The notes under the pieces are model-generated. The model was not told the DNA's origin, made no database searches, and saw nothing but the letters and a program-made list of their open reading frames with translations. The position numbers and the translations under genes are program-made. DNA of 64,000 nt from Senegalimassilia sp003474385 (lineage in GTDB: Bacteria; Actinomycetota; Coriobacteriia; Coriobacteriales; Eggerthellaceae): positions 1 to 64,000 of the forward strand of contig NZ_QUCY01000004.1 in assembly GCF_003474385.1 (NCBI RefSeq), in the 5' to 3' direction. Shown piece after piece: positions 33,667-42,136 of the stretch; the first letter of the stretch is position 1, and each line of letters opens with the position of its first letter.

Positions 33667-35035
33667 GGCGCACCCCTTCCCTATCCGAAGGATCAGAGCC
33701 GGGCGCGTCTTCGCCGCCGTCGGGCAAATCCTGAGCCTTTTGCGGGCTCAACGCCTGCGGCAGGGGGATGGCCGCGCCGATGGCGGCCGCGGCCAGCATC
33801 ACGATCACGCCCTTGAGCGGGAAGCACATGACCAGCAGAAGCGCCGCCATGAGCGGCTGGCGCATGACCGCGCCCATAAGCGCCGAGGTGCATGCGGCAA
33901 CGCAGAACACCGCGTCGGCGCCGCTGATTTGCGCAAAGCCGTAGCCAAGCGCGATTCCCGAGAAGATGACCGGGAAGAAATGGCCGCCGCGCCAGCCAAG
34001 CTTGATGCAGGCGGGGGTGAGCGCCGCCTTCACGAAGCCCGTCGCCACCAACGCGCCCGCCGGGATGGCGGTCCAGCGCGCCATGAGCAGGGTGGACTGT
34101 GTTTCGCCGGCGAACATGGCATAGGGAAGCGCCATGCCGCAAAGCGCCAGGGCCAAGCCGGCCAGCATCGCCTTGGCGACGGGACGGTCGCCCATGCGGC
34201 GCGCCAACGCGCCGGCAACCGCGCCCGAAGCGTGGTATGCCCAACCGCAGGCCGTGCCCGCAAGCGCCAACGGCACCAGCCACGCAAGCTCGCGCGGCCC
34301 CACGTTGGCCGTCGTGAAACGCGGCAGCCCGCCCCCGCCGCCGATCAGCTCGGCAAGCCCGAAAAACGCCCCAAGGGCGCCCACCACGGCGCACAGGTAC
34401 ACCGCCGTCTTGCCGGCGCGCGGCAGCTTGATGTCCGCCTCGCCTTCCGACACGCGCCCGTCGGCCGTGCCCGCAAGAGGCGCGGCGAAGCCGTAGAGCG
34501 GGGCGGTGAACAGGGCCGTCAACGCCGCCTGCGTACCGGCCACGGTCATGGCGCGGAAGTCGGCGCCGAAACGGCGCATGCGGTCCCCCACCCACGTGCA
34601 CAGACCGGCGATCACGCCCGTCAGGCCCGCCTCGGGGCCCACGCTGCCGCCGAACAAAAGCGGCAGCAGCGCCGAGAACGAGCGCTTGCCAAGATGGTCG
34701 TAAGGGTAGCGCCCCTCGCCTTTCACCTTGCCCATGACCACGTTCAGCTCCTCGGGGGCGAAGCCGACATGCTTGTCGTACAGCCCGATCGCAAGGCCGC
34801 CGATCAGGCACACGATCAGCGGCCATGCGGCGAACCCGAACGGCCCCGACGCCAGCGCCGGAACCTCCTGGCCCGCCGCCGCCCCGAGCATCTGCGGCAG
34901 CTTCTCCCACAAAAGCCCCAGGCCGATGTCCATGCAGAAGAAGAACGCCCACACGAACGCGCCGGCAATGGCGCCCGTGATCAGCACGCACAGCGCGAAC
35001 AGCAGCCGGTTCGCCGGCTTGGCAAGCTTGCCCAT
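33659..35035 (-). CDS. ClC-family chloride channel/antiporter
   Basis: A 458-residue membrane protein of the voltage-gated chloride channel family. The anion-pathway motif is present as LLFGGSVGPEAGLTG (residues about 118-132), where the usual G-K/R-E-G-P is GPEAG so a glutamate is kept. The second motif is WRGGHFFPVIF (about 350-360). About ten to twelve helices are visible and the C-terminal tail is acidic and cytosolic. Pairing with a K+ channel by overlapping stop/start suggests coupled K+ and Cl- or H+ movement, for example in pH or osmotic balance. The start has AAGGGG upstream. Confidence 0.88.
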   Translation of the reverse strand: MGKLAKPANRLLFALCVLITGAIAGAFVWAFFFCMDIGLGLLWEKLPQMLGAAAGQEVPALASGPFGFAAWPLIVCLIGGLAIGLYDKHVGFAPEELNVVMGKVKGEGRYPYDHLGKRSFSALLPLLFGGSVGPEAGLTGVIAGLCTWVGDRMRRFGADFRAMTVAGTQAALTALFTAPLYGFAAPLAGTADGRVSEGEADIKLPRAGKTAVYLCAVVGALGAFFGLAELIGGGGGLPRFTTANVGPRELAWLVPLALAGTACGWAYHASGAVAGALARRMGDRPVAKAMLAGLALALCGMALPYAMFAGETQSTLLMARWTAIPAGALVATGFVKAALTPACIKLGWRGGHFFPVIFSGIALGYGFAQISGADAVFCVAACTSALMGAVMRQPLMAALLLVMCFPLKGVIVMLAAAAIGAAIPLPQALSPQKAQDLPDGGEDAPGSDPSDREGVRHA

Positions 35036-35383
35036 GAAAACCCCTTGGCTTCAAGCTGCGAACCGGAGGCGCGCAGCGTTGCGGATACGTCAGCCATATT
35101 GTAACCGTTGACCCGCTTTGCAAGCCAAGGCTCCTCCCCCAACACGGCATGCCCAAGCCGCAAGGAGCGCTTCCGCCTGCAGCATAACCGACCCGTTCAC
35201 GGCACGCCGCCATCCCGCTTCCCTCCCGTTGGAAACGCGGGCCAAACGTCATGCGCGCAAGCGGAAACGAACAACGATGCTGCGCGACGAATGTCCCGCA
35301 GAAGGCAACATCGGACGCGGGCGCCGCTGCCCACGCTGCCACCACGCGCACCTAAACCCTATGCGCAGCAATGCCTGGGCAGC
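35036..35383. other. Intergenic stretch between ClC and phosphate transporter genes
   Basis: No gene with a recognisable product is seen. The right end is occupied by the terminator of the phosphate transporter gene. A long plus-strand open frame crosses this region, but it is the complement of coding sequence on both sides. Confidence 0.5.
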
Positions 35384-35430
35384 AAAAACCGCCTTCCGCC
35401 CCTGGTTGCCCCAGGAAGCGGAAGGCGGTT
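35384..35430 (-). terminator. Terminator of the phosphate transporter gene
   Basis: On the minus strand AACCGCCTTCCGC pairs with GCGGAAGGCGGTT, with an inner CCTGG/CCAGG extension, followed by TTTTTGC. It lies 55 bases beyond the transporter stop. Confidence 0.85.
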
Positions 35431-35485
35431 CGAAAAGCGGTCGAAGCCGAAACCCCGAAAGCGCCGACAAGCAGCAGGCGCGGCT

Positions 35486-36535
35486 TTAAGCCAGCATCAT
35501 GAACAGCTTGGCCAGCACGAAACCGATAAGGCCGCATGCCGGGAACGTGATCACCCATGCCAGCAGCATGTTCTTGGCGATACTCCAGTTCACGCGCTTG
35601 ATGGAACGGCTGGCGCCCACGCCCATGATAGCCGAGGTGTTGCAGTGGCCCGTGGAAACCGGCATGCCGGTAAGGCTTGCGAACAGCAGCGTGAACACCG
35701 TGGAGAAGTTGGCGGCCACGCCCTGGTACTTCTCCAGCTTCACCATGTCCATGCCCACGGACTTGATGATGCGCTTGCCGCCCACCACCGTGCCGGCCGA
35801 GATGGCCAGCGAGCACGTGATCATGACCCACATGGGGAAGCCGCCCGCATCGGGCGTGGAGCTGCCGAAAGAAAGCGCGATGCCCAGCATGGCGATGGAC
35901 ATGAACTTCTGACCGTCCTGCGCACCGTGCAGAAACGACAGCGCTACCGCGCACAGGTCCTGGATAGCGGTGAAGACGATGTTTGCCGCCTGGCGGTTGG
36001 CCATCTCGAACACGCGCTCGATGATCTTCGTGAACACCCAGCCCAGCGCAAAGCCCGCCAGCAGGGAGAACACCATGCCGTAGATGACCTTGACCCACTC
36101 GGAAGGCACGACGCCCGCCCAGCCGTTCATGGCCACCGCGCCGCCGGTGATGCCGGCGATAAGGGAGTGCGATTTCGAACAGGGGATGCCGAAGAACCAG
36201 CAGAAGATGCCCCAGCCTATGGCGCCGATCATGGCCGCCACCAGGGCAAGCAAGGCGGCATCGGTGTTTCCCGAGAAGTCGACCATGCCGAACATGGTCT
36301 TCGCCACCGCCGTGGAGATGAACGTCATGCCCACCAGGCCGACGAAGTTGAACACAGCTGCCAAACCGATGGCCGTGTTCGGCTTGAGGCAACGCGTGGA
36401 AACCACCGTCGCGATGGCGTTCGGCGCGTCGGTTGCGCCGGACACCGCGGTAACGCCGATGATGAGCACCAAAATGACGAACAGGATAGGCTGAGCCATA
36501 GCCTGCGCAAGAAAGTCAGCAAACGTAAGCGCCAT
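35486..36535 (-). CDS. pit: Inorganic phosphate transporter, PiT family
   Basis: A 349-residue membrane transporter. The paired family signatures are SGATDAPNAIATVVSTR near the N-terminus (normally G-A-N-D-x-A-N-A) and GMPVSTGHCNTSAIMGVG near residue 300, with PCSKSHSLIAGITGG in the middle. About ten helices are visible. It would import phosphate as a neutral metal complex with protons or Na+. Of two ATG codons 12 bases apart, the inner one before ALTF has GGGGA five bases upstream and is chosen. No PhoU gene accompanies it. Confidence 0.9.
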   Translation of the reverse strand: MALTFADFLAQAMAQPILFVILVLIIGVTAVSGATDAPNAIATVVSTRCLKPNTAIGLAAVFNFVGLVGMTFISTAVAKTMFGMVDFSGNTDAALLALVAAMIGAIGWGIFCWFFGIPCSKSHSLIAGITGGAVAMNGWAGVVPSEWVKVIYGMVFSLLAGFALGWVFTKIIERVFEMANRQAANIVFTAIQDLCAVALSFLHGAQDGQKFMSIAMLGIALSFGSSTPDAGGFPMWVMITCSLAISAGTVVGGKRIIKSVGMDMVKLEKYQGVAANFSTVFTLLFASLTGMPVSTGHCNTSAIMGVGASRSIKRVNWSIAKNMLLAWVITFPACGLIGFVLAKLFMMLA

Positions 36536-36561
36536 GCAATTCCCCATACTCGTAAGAGCTG

Positions 36562-36577
36562 CGTCAATTTTTTGACG
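36562..36577. promoter_or_regulatory. Palindrome CGTCAA-N4-TTGACG upstream of pit
   Basis: A perfect six-base inverted repeat with a TTTT centre lies 27 bases before the pit start codon, a position typical of a repressor site. No regulator of phosphate uptake is in the window. Confidence 0.4.
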
Positions 36578-36721
36578 TACGCCTAACAATACTACATTCG
36601 GCCATGCAAGCGCTATGCCTTAACCCCGGCTTCTTCCATCATCTTTTCTGCATCGCACGCCATCGGGCGGCCAAACGTCGACGGTTCCGCCGACAGCCCG
36701 CCTTCACCGCCCCCTGAAACG

Positions 36722-36752
36722 CAACAGTCGGGGCAAACTCAACAGTCGGGGC
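36722..36752. repeat. Short tandem repeat CAACAGTCGGGGC x2
   Basis: The 13-base word occurs at 36722-36734 and 36740-36752. The second copy contributes to the stem of the likely fbp terminator. Confidence 0.7.
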
Positions 36753-36776
36753 GCCGCCACGCAGCAGCGCCCCGAC
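36745..36776 (-). terminator. Likely terminator of fbp
   Basis: GTCGGGGCG and CGCCCCGAC form a nine-base stem 32 bases after the fbp stop. The following minus-strand sequence TGTTGAGTTT is only moderately T-rich. Confidence 0.5.
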
Positions 36777-36807
36777 CGCAGAATACGGTAAGCCGTCCGA
36801 CTCGGCG

Positions 36808-38763
36808 TTAGCGCACGCCCTCGGCGATCTGACCGTCCCGATACGCCTCCAGCAGCTGCTCAAGATCCTCGACGCGGCGGCGGATATCGGCACCGTCGTC
36901 GGTGTCGGCCACCAGCGTGCGATGCTCGACGCGCTCGACCACGCGGCGGCTCGAGTGGATATCGAGCTCCTCGACCACTGCCGCGGCCGCGGACTTCAGC
37001 GGCTCGTGCGCCGCCAGGATGAACTCGTAGGAGTTGTCGATGAGCGTGTAGCCGGCGATGCCCGTGGTGGGCTGGTAGGCCCTCGAGAACCCGCCGTCGA
37101 TCATGAACACGCGCCCGCCGCACTTCACGGGGTCCTCGCCGTCCTTAACCTTGACCGGCACGTGCCCGCACACGATGTGCGACGTCTCCGGGTCCATGCC
37201 GAAGTCCTCGAAGATCCCCGCGATCACGCGCTCGTCCTCGATAAGCGTGTAGAAGGGGTTCTTCACCTCCTTGCGCGCGGCCTTGTCGGCGATGAGGTAC
37301 AGCTCGAACGTGGCCATCTTGCTCTTCGCGAACAGAGGGCTTCCCTCGCCCAGCCACAGATACCACAAAAGGTCGCGACCGCGGCGGCTCTCCTCGGCGT
37401 CATGGCTGAAGAAGGCGGCACGCACATAGCGCTCCATCACGTCGTAGAGCGCGCGACCCTTGTAGCGGTGTCCGAACACGTCCACTTCCTTCAGGCTGCC
37501 GTCGGCGTTAAGCGGCACACAGGCGTGGAACATGAGGTTGCCGTTGCGGATCTTGTACAGGCTGCCCACTTCCAGGAAGAAGCGCATATGACGCTGCAGT
37601 TTCTCGCATCCGGTAAATGCGGCCTCCAAACGGCACATCACCTCTTCCTCGGCCGGCGTAAGCGCGAAGGGGTTTTGCGGGTCCACCGTGGGGAACACGC
37701 GGTCGGTCAGCGGGTACTCCACGCCATCGACCACCACGGTGCCCGCCTCGTAATCGATCTTGTCCAGCAGCTTGCGGCTTTCCAACCCGAACTCGGGGTA
37801 CTCGTCGATCAGCGCCGCCTCCACCTTGAACTGGATGATGGCCATGGCCTTTTGGATCTTCACGTTCATCTCAAGCTCGGACGGCGACAGGTCGGGGTTG
37901 CCCTTCAGGCCGAAGCCCACGCACGGATCGTCACGGTACGCGTCAAGGGCGAAGCTTGCCAGCGGCAGGATGTTGATGCCGTAGGCGTCCTCCAAGATGG
38001 AAAGGTTGCCATAGCGGGCGCAGTTGCGCACCACGTGTGCAATGCAACCGCGCTGCCCGAGGGCCGCACCCATCCACACGATGTCGTGGTTGCCCCACTG
38101 GATGTCCACATTATGCTGCGCCTGCAGCGTCTCCATGATGACGTCAGGATGAGGGCCGCGATCGTAGATGTCGCCGATGATGTGCAGCTGGCTGATGGCC
38201 AGGCGCTGAATGAGCTGCGCAAGCGCCTCGATGAGCGCAATGCCACGCCCAGTGCGCACCGCCGCATCAAGGATGCCGGCATAGTACGCTTCCTTGTCCA
38301 CGCCGTGGTTGTCCTCGTTCATCAGCTCCTCGATGATGTAGGCAAACTCGGCGGGCAGCGCCTTGCGCACGCGGCTTGCCGTGTACTTGCGCGCCGCACG
38401 CTTGCACACCGCCACCAGGCGCGGCACCACGGTGGCGTACCAGGCGCGCTCGTCTTCCACGCCCGCCAAGATCAGCTTCGCCTTCTCACGCGGGTAGTAG
38501 ATGAGCGTGGCCAGCTCGCGCTTCTCGGCCTCGGTCAGCTGATCGCCGAACGCCTCGTCCACCTTCAGGCGGATGGAACCCGACCCGTTGCGCAGGATGT
38601 GGCTGAACGCCTCGGATTCGCCGTGGATGTCGGAGCAGAAGAACTCCGTGCCCTTCGGGAGGTTCAGGATGGCGCTCAGGTTGATGATCTCGGCCGCCGC
38701 CAGCTCCTGCGTGAGGAATGATCGGGCCAACAATTCCAAGTAGCGCTTCTGATCCGCTTCCAT
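36808..38763 (-). CDS. fbp: Fructose-1,6-bisphosphatase, class III
   Basis: A 651-residue gluconeogenic phosphatase of the class III family, found in Firmicutes and some Actinobacteria and built on a metallophosphoesterase core. The metal-binding motifs are FCSDIHGESEAF (residues about 42-53), IIGDIYDRGPHPD (about 200-212) and WGNHDIVWMGAALG (about 230-243). Later blocks include FHACVPLNADGSLKEVD, RDLLWYLWLGEGSPLFAKSKMATFE, and CGHVPVK with IDGGFSRAYQPTTGIAGYTLIDNS. The length is normal for the class. GAGGTTTTC before the ATG gives a weak ribosome site. Confidence 0.95.
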   Translation of the reverse strand: MEADQKRYLELLARSFLTQELAAAEIINLSAILNLPKGTEFFCSDIHGESEAFSHILRNGSGSIRLKVDEAFGDQLTEAEKRELATLIYYPREKAKLILAGVEDERAWYATVVPRLVAVCKRAARKYTASRVRKALPAEFAYIIEELMNEDNHGVDKEAYYAGILDAAVRTGRGIALIEALAQLIQRLAISQLHIIGDIYDRGPHPDVIMETLQAQHNVDIQWGNHDIVWMGAALGQRGCIAHVVRNCARYGNLSILEDAYGINILPLASFALDAYRDDPCVGFGLKGNPDLSPSELEMNVKIQKAMAIIQFKVEAALIDEYPEFGLESRKLLDKIDYEAGTVVVDGVEYPLTDRVFPTVDPQNPFALTPAEEEVMCRLEAAFTGCEKLQRHMRFFLEVGSLYKIRNGNLMFHACVPLNADGSLKEVDVFGHRYKGRALYDVMERYVRAAFFSHDAEESRRGRDLLWYLWLGEGSPLFAKSKMATFELYLIADKAARKEVKNPFYTLIEDERVIAGIFEDFGMDPETSHIVCGHVPVKVKDGEDPVKCGGRVFMIDGGFSRAYQPTTGIAGYTLIDNSYEFILAAHEPLKSAAAAVVEELDIHSSRRVVERVEHRTLVADTDDGADIRRRVEDLEQLLEAYRDGQIAEGVR

Positions 38764-39069
38764 GAAAACCTCCTCAGGTCATCGCACAGTGATGGCACGA
38801 TGGTACCGCGCGCAGCCCTCCCCCGCGCATCCGCACCGGTAAACGGCACAACCCGGACGAAGAAGGTCGCCGCGGCACAACCCCTCCACAGCCCTCGGAC
38901 GCTTGAGCCTTGGTCGGACACCTGGTCCGACCCCGCTCGTCCTTGGCCGCACGGAGATTTTCTTGTTCGCATGCCGATCGGCGAAGCGGGTCGCTCGCGG
39001 GCGGTACAATAGGCGCTGCGAACCTACGGCGACCGCGTTGCCGTTACCTATATACAGCAAGGAGCATCC
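38764..39069. other. Upstream region of luxS
   Basis: No gene is seen. A hairpin of GGTCGGAC with GTCCGACC (38912-38932, five-base loop) lies mid-region, and TACAAT at 39005-39010 is a plausible -10 for luxS about 60 bases before its ATG. No SAM or SAH riboswitch fold could be recognised by eye. Confidence 0.4.
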
Positions 39070-39564
39070 ATGGAACGCATTGCAAGCTTCTCCGTCGACC
39101 ACCGCGTGCTCGAGCCCGGCGTGTACGTGTCGCGCCGCGACTCCGACGCCGCCACCGGCTGCACGACCACCACGTTCGACCTGCGCATGACCGCCCCCAA
39201 CCGCGAGCCGGTCATGGACACCGCCGCCGTCCACGCCATCGAGCATCTCGGCGCCACCTTCCTGCGCAACGACGTCGAATGGTCCGGTCGCGTGATCTAC
39301 TTCGGCCCCATGGGCTGCCGCACCGGCTTCTACCTGGTTGCCTTCGGCGAGCTGGAATCCGCCGACGTGGCCGACCTCGTGCGCCGCATGTTCGCCTTCA
39401 TCCGCGATTTCGAGGGCGAGATCCCCGGCGCCAAGCCCGAGGAGTGCGGTAACTACCACGACAACGACCTCGTGCAGGCGAAATGGTGGGCACGCCGCTA
39501 CATGACCAGCACCCTCGAGGTGCTCGACGAGGCGCACACGCACTACCCCGCCCTCCTCGACTAA
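39070..39564 (+). CDS. luxS: S-ribosylhomocysteine lyase
   Basis: A 164-residue metalloenzyme that splits S-ribosylhomocysteine to homocysteine and DPD, the precursor of autoinducer-2. The metal-binding HAIEH motif (residues about 55-59) and the cysteine ligand in EECGNYHDND (about 126) are intact, and GPMGCRTGFYL carries the catalytic cysteine. The N-terminal DHRVLEPGVYVSR is typical. AAGGAG precedes the ATG. The next gene, mtnN, makes its substrate, so the two form the activated methyl cycle. Confidence 0.96.
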   Translation: MERIASFSVDHRVLEPGVYVSRRDSDAATGCTTTTFDLRMTAPNREPVMDTAAVHAIEHLGATFLRNDVEWSGRVIYFGPMGCRTGFYLVAFGELESADVADLVRRMFAFIRDFEGEIPGAKPEECGNYHDNDLVQAKWWARRYMTSTLEVLDEAHTHYPALLD

Positions 39565-39578
39565 CGCAGGTGAACAGG

Positions 39579-39661
39579 GTGAACAGGGGACGGAGGCGCG
39601 TTCAGAGCAAGCCTTCCATTCCCGCAGATTTACCCTGAACGCACCTCCGTCCTCTGTTCAC
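39579..39661. repeat. 83-bp inverted-repeat element, copy 1
   Basis: Imperfect 27-base terminal arms begin GTGAACAGGGGACGGAGG and end CCTCCGTCCTCTGTTCAC, around a 29-base middle. A second element of exactly the same length and arms lies at 41166-41248. It starts 15 bases after the luxS stop, so it could also fold into a terminator-like hairpin in mRNA. It has no coding capacity. Confidence 0.85.
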
Positions 39662-39739
39662 CCCCCCTCTGTTCCGCACGCGTGCGTTCTCTGCTCCCTT
39701 CCGGCGCACGCCCTATCCTTTTCAATCAGAAAGCAGCTT

Positions 39740-40456
39740 ATGACTACAAGCTTCAACACCATGGGCATCATCGGCGCCATGGACGTGGAAATCGCGCTGT
39801 TGCGCGAGGAGATGGCGAAGGCCGGCGCGGTGAAGATCACGCGCATCGCCGGCATGGAGTTCAACGTGGGCACCATCGGCAACACCACCGTCATCGTGGT
39901 GCAGTGCGGCGTGGGCATGGTCAACGCCGCCACGTGCGCGCAGGTGCTCGTCGATCGCTTCGGCGTGAGCGCGCTGCTCAACACCGGCATCGCCGGCTCG
40001 CTGGACGCATCCATCAACATCGGCGACATCGTGGTGGCCGACGACGCGGCCAACCACATCATGGACGTGTGCAACCTGGGCTACGCCGCAGGTCAGACGC
40101 CTGGACTAGACACGCTAGCGTTCCCCTGCAGCCCGGCGCTGTCGAAATCGGTCGTCGCCGCGGCGTCGGCGATAGGCGCCACCACGCACACCGGCCGCGT
40201 GGCCTCGGGCGACCGCTTCGTGCGCGACAACTTCGAAAAGCAGCGCATCACCGAAACGTTCGGTGCGAAGTGCTGCGAGATGGAAGGTGCGGCCATCGCG
40301 CAGGTCGCATGGGCCAACGGCGTGCCGTGCGCCATCGTGCGCGCCATCTCCGACAAGGCCGACGGCTCCTCGTCCATGGACTACCCCACGTTCGAGGCGC
40401 AGGCGGCCCGCAACAGCGCCGCGCTCGTCATCGCCATGCTCGAGCGGCAAGGCTAG
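39740..40456 (+). CDS. mtnN: 5'-Methylthioadenosine/S-adenosylhomocysteine nucleosidase
   Basis: A 238-residue enzyme that cleaves adenine from S-adenosylhomocysteine and methylthioadenosine. Family blocks are MGIIGAMDVEIALLREEM, QCGVGMVNAATCAQVLVDRFGV, NTGIAGSLD, VASGDRFV, AKCCEMEGAAIAQVAWANGVP with the ribose-binding Met-Glu, and VRAISDKADGSSSMDY with the catalytic aspartate. It follows luxS and is seven bases upstream of rsmJ. No strong ribosome site is visible before the ATG; a second ATG seven codons in (GIIGAMD) is the alternative. Confidence 0.95.
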   Translation: MTTSFNTMGIIGAMDVEIALLREEMAKAGAVKITRIAGMEFNVGTIGNTTVIVVQCGVGMVNAATCAQVLVDRFGVSALLNTGIAGSLDASINIGDIVVADDAANHIMDVCNLGYAAGQTPGLDTLAFPCSPALSKSVVAAASAIGATTHTGRVASGDRFVRDNFEKQRITETFGAKCCEMEGAAIAQVAWANGVPCAIVRAISDKADGSSSMDYPTFEAQAARNSAALVIAMLERQG

Positions 40457-40463
40457 CACGCTC

Positions 40464-41162
40464 ATGGCGTTCGCTACGCAACAACTTCCCGTCATTGCCA
40501 ATCCCGCCGTTCACCTCGAACGCAGCGATCGCGGGCTAGCTTTGGTCGGCGAAGGGATGGAGCTCATGTGCGACCTTACGAGCATGCTGTCGCGCATCAG
40601 GCAGAGCAAACTCGCTCATGAGCTGCTGGTTCGAACAGCACGCGTGAAGGGCGTTGCAGCGCCCCATGCCATAGACGCCACTGCCGGGTTTGGCGAGGAT
40701 GCGCTGCTTTTGGCCGCCGCCGGGTTTCATGTGCAGCTGTTCGAGCAAGATCCGGTCATCGCCGCTCTATTAGCCGACGGTCTTTCACGAGCCGCCGACA
40801 ACCCGCAACTGTCGCCCATCGTAGCGCGCATGCGCTTGACGCAAGGCGACAGCGTGCAGGCCCTGCGCGCGCGGGCAACCATGGACGTTGCCGTGCCCGA
40901 CGTGGTGTACCTTGACCCGATGTTCCCCGCTCGGCAGAAAAGCGCAGCCGTGAAAAAGAAGTTCCAGCTGCTGCACCACTTGGAGTCTCCCTGCGCAAAC
41001 GAAGAAGAGCTATTGCACGCTGCCATTGCCGCTAAGCCCCGCAAGGTGGTCATCAAGCGTCCGGCGAAAGGCCCCTACCTTGCCGGCATCAAACCCAGCT
41101 ACTCCATCGACGGCAAGGCCGTGCGCTACGACTGCATCGTCCCCGCCAGCATGAAGCTGTAG
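40464..41162 (+). CDS. rsmJ: RsmJ-like 16S rRNA (guanine-1516-N2) methyltransferase
   Basis: A 232-residue SAM-dependent methyltransferase. HAIDATAGFGEDALLLAAAGFHVQLFEQDPVIAALLADGL (residues about 70-110) is the SAM-binding region, and VVYLDPMFPARQKSAAVKKKFQLL (about 148-171) is the family DP-M-F-P catalytic block. The C-terminus reads KPRKVVIKRPAKGPYLAGIKPSYSIDGKAVRYDCIV. The start is seven bases after mtnN. The 3' 174 bases recur at 45209-45382 with about 13 differences by hand count, all but the last 75 bases carrying mostly synonymous changes. The gene looks slightly richer in A/T third positions than luxS and mtnN, suggesting it may have come in with the adjoining respiratory module. Confidence 0.9.
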   Translation: MAFATQQLPVIANPAVHLERSDRGLALVGEGMELMCDLTSMLSRIRQSKLAHELLVRTARVKGVAAPHAIDATAGFGEDALLLAAAGFHVQLFEQDPVIAALLADGLSRAADNPQLSPIVARMRLTQGDSVQALRARATMDVAVPDVVYLDPMFPARQKSAAVKKKFQLLHHLESPCANEEELLHAAIAAKPRKVVIKRPAKGPYLAGIKPSYSIDGKAVRYDCIVPASMKL

Positions 41163-41165
41163 AAC

Positions 41166-41248
41166 GTGAACAGGGGACGGAGGTGTGTTCAGAATCGACC
41201 TTTCATTCCCAAAGGTTAACCCTGAACGCACCTCCGTCCCCTGTTCAC
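41166..41248. repeat. 83-bp inverted-repeat element, copy 2
   Basis: The same length as the copy after luxS, with arms GTGAACAGGGGACGGAGG and CCTCCGTCCCCTGTTCAC. The central sequence differs between copies while the arms are nearly identical. It begins four bases after the rsmJ stop. Confidence 0.85.
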
Positions 41249-41351
41249 TAGCTCTAGCAATTTGGGGCACCGCACCCGGTGCGCTGCCCCACCTCGGCGG
41301 CATGCCTCCTCGCCTCGACGTCGCGCTTCACTCTGAAATCGATGCGCATAA

Positions 41352-41386
41352 GAAAACCTCCCATTTCTCGTGCAAGAAATGGGAGG
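41352..41386 (-). terminator. Terminator of the cytochrome/reductase operon
   Basis: On the minus strand CCTCCCATTTCT and AGAAATGGGAGG form a perfect 12-base stem with a six-base loop, followed by TTTTCTT. It lies 75 bases after the cytochrome stop. Confidence 0.85.
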
Positions 41387-41461
41387 CAGTTCAATTGCCG
41401 CGCGGGCCTTTTGAGGGGAGGGCGTCCCCACGCGCAAGATGCGCGGGAGGCGCAGAATCGG

Positions 41462-42136
41462 TTACTCGGTAGCGCGCACCCAGCCTTCAGGAATCTCGGC
41501 TTCAAGGTGGCAGCGCGAGCACTGGTTCACCGAGGCACGGTGCGCCTTATGGCAATCGGTGCAGGCCATCTCACCATGTTCCACCTGATGTGGGTTCAGC
41601 GTCATGTCGCTGGTCAGTTTCGCTAGGTCGTCGCGCGTCATCACCGACCCGTCGGCGTTCACATGGCAACCCGACTTCAGGCAAAACGCATCGCCATCGG
41701 TACCGCGCGCTGCCGTCAACTGCGCATCCGAGCGCTCGCTGAGCACGCCGCCGTACGTGTTGTTGGCCTCGAGCGTGTAGTTGCCGCTTACCCACGCCAT
41801 GCCCTCGGAAACCTGTTCGCTAAGCGTGGGCACATGGCAGTCCATGCAGCCGGCGTTGGCGTCCACGCGGTGCGTGGCGGACAGCATGCCGCTGGCGTTT
41901 TCAACCTGCTCGCCGTACTTGTCGCTAGCCACCGTGCCCGGCTGCGCTTCGTACGTGGCCAGATACGGGTCCATGGGCGTGTGGCAAATAGCTGCGCAGA
42001 AGCTGGGCTGGCCGTGCCAGATCCACATGCCTCCACACGCCACTACCAAAACCACAGCCACCACGCCGGCCACAATCCACTTTTTCTTCGGGGGCTGCTT
42101 AGCTGAAGCGCCGCCGGATTTGCTCTCATCTTGCAT
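41462..42136 (-). CDS. Membrane-anchored multiheme cytochrome c (NapC/NrfH/c3-like)
   Basis: A 224-residue protein with a lysine-rich N-terminus, one membrane helix (about 20-41, WIVAGVVAVVLVVACGGMWIW) and an outside heme domain. Three standard C-x-x-C-H sites are seen (CMDCH, CTDCH, CSRCH) plus two unusual spacings, CAAICH and CLKSGCH, giving up to five hemes. Such proteins pass electrons from menaquinol to an exported reductase. The ATG before QDESKS is chosen because AAGGAG lies nine bases upstream; an earlier ATG (MAQKARKE) is possible. It is transcribed after the FAD reductase gene, 136 bases away, and is its likely electron donor. Confidence 0.9.
   Translation of the reverse strand: MQDESKSGGASAKQPPKKKWIVAGVVAVVLVVACGGMWIWHGQPSFCAAICHTPMDPYLATYEAQPGTVASDKYGEQVENASGMLSATHRVDANAGCMDCHVPTLSEQVSEGMAWVSGNYTLEANNTYGGVLSERSDAQLTAARGTDGDAFCLKSGCHVNADGSVMTRDDLAKLTSDMTLNPHQVEHGEMACTDCHKAHRASVNQCSRCHLEAEIPEGWVRATE

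Noticed and set aside
33422..35104. 560-codon plus-strand frame over the K+ channel and ClC genes
   Set aside because: Arg/Ala-rich shadow of two well-supported membrane protein genes.
36922..38721. 599-codon plus-strand frame opposite fbp
   Set aside because: Complement of a highly conserved enzyme gene; no independent support.
38912..38932. SAH or SAM riboswitch before luxS
   Set aside because: The hairpin is isolated and I could not identify the junctions or conserved core of any SAM/SAH riboswitch class.
39579..41248. CRISPR array
   Set aside because: Only two copies of an inverted repeat 1.6 kb apart, with genes between; no spacer-repeat periodicity.
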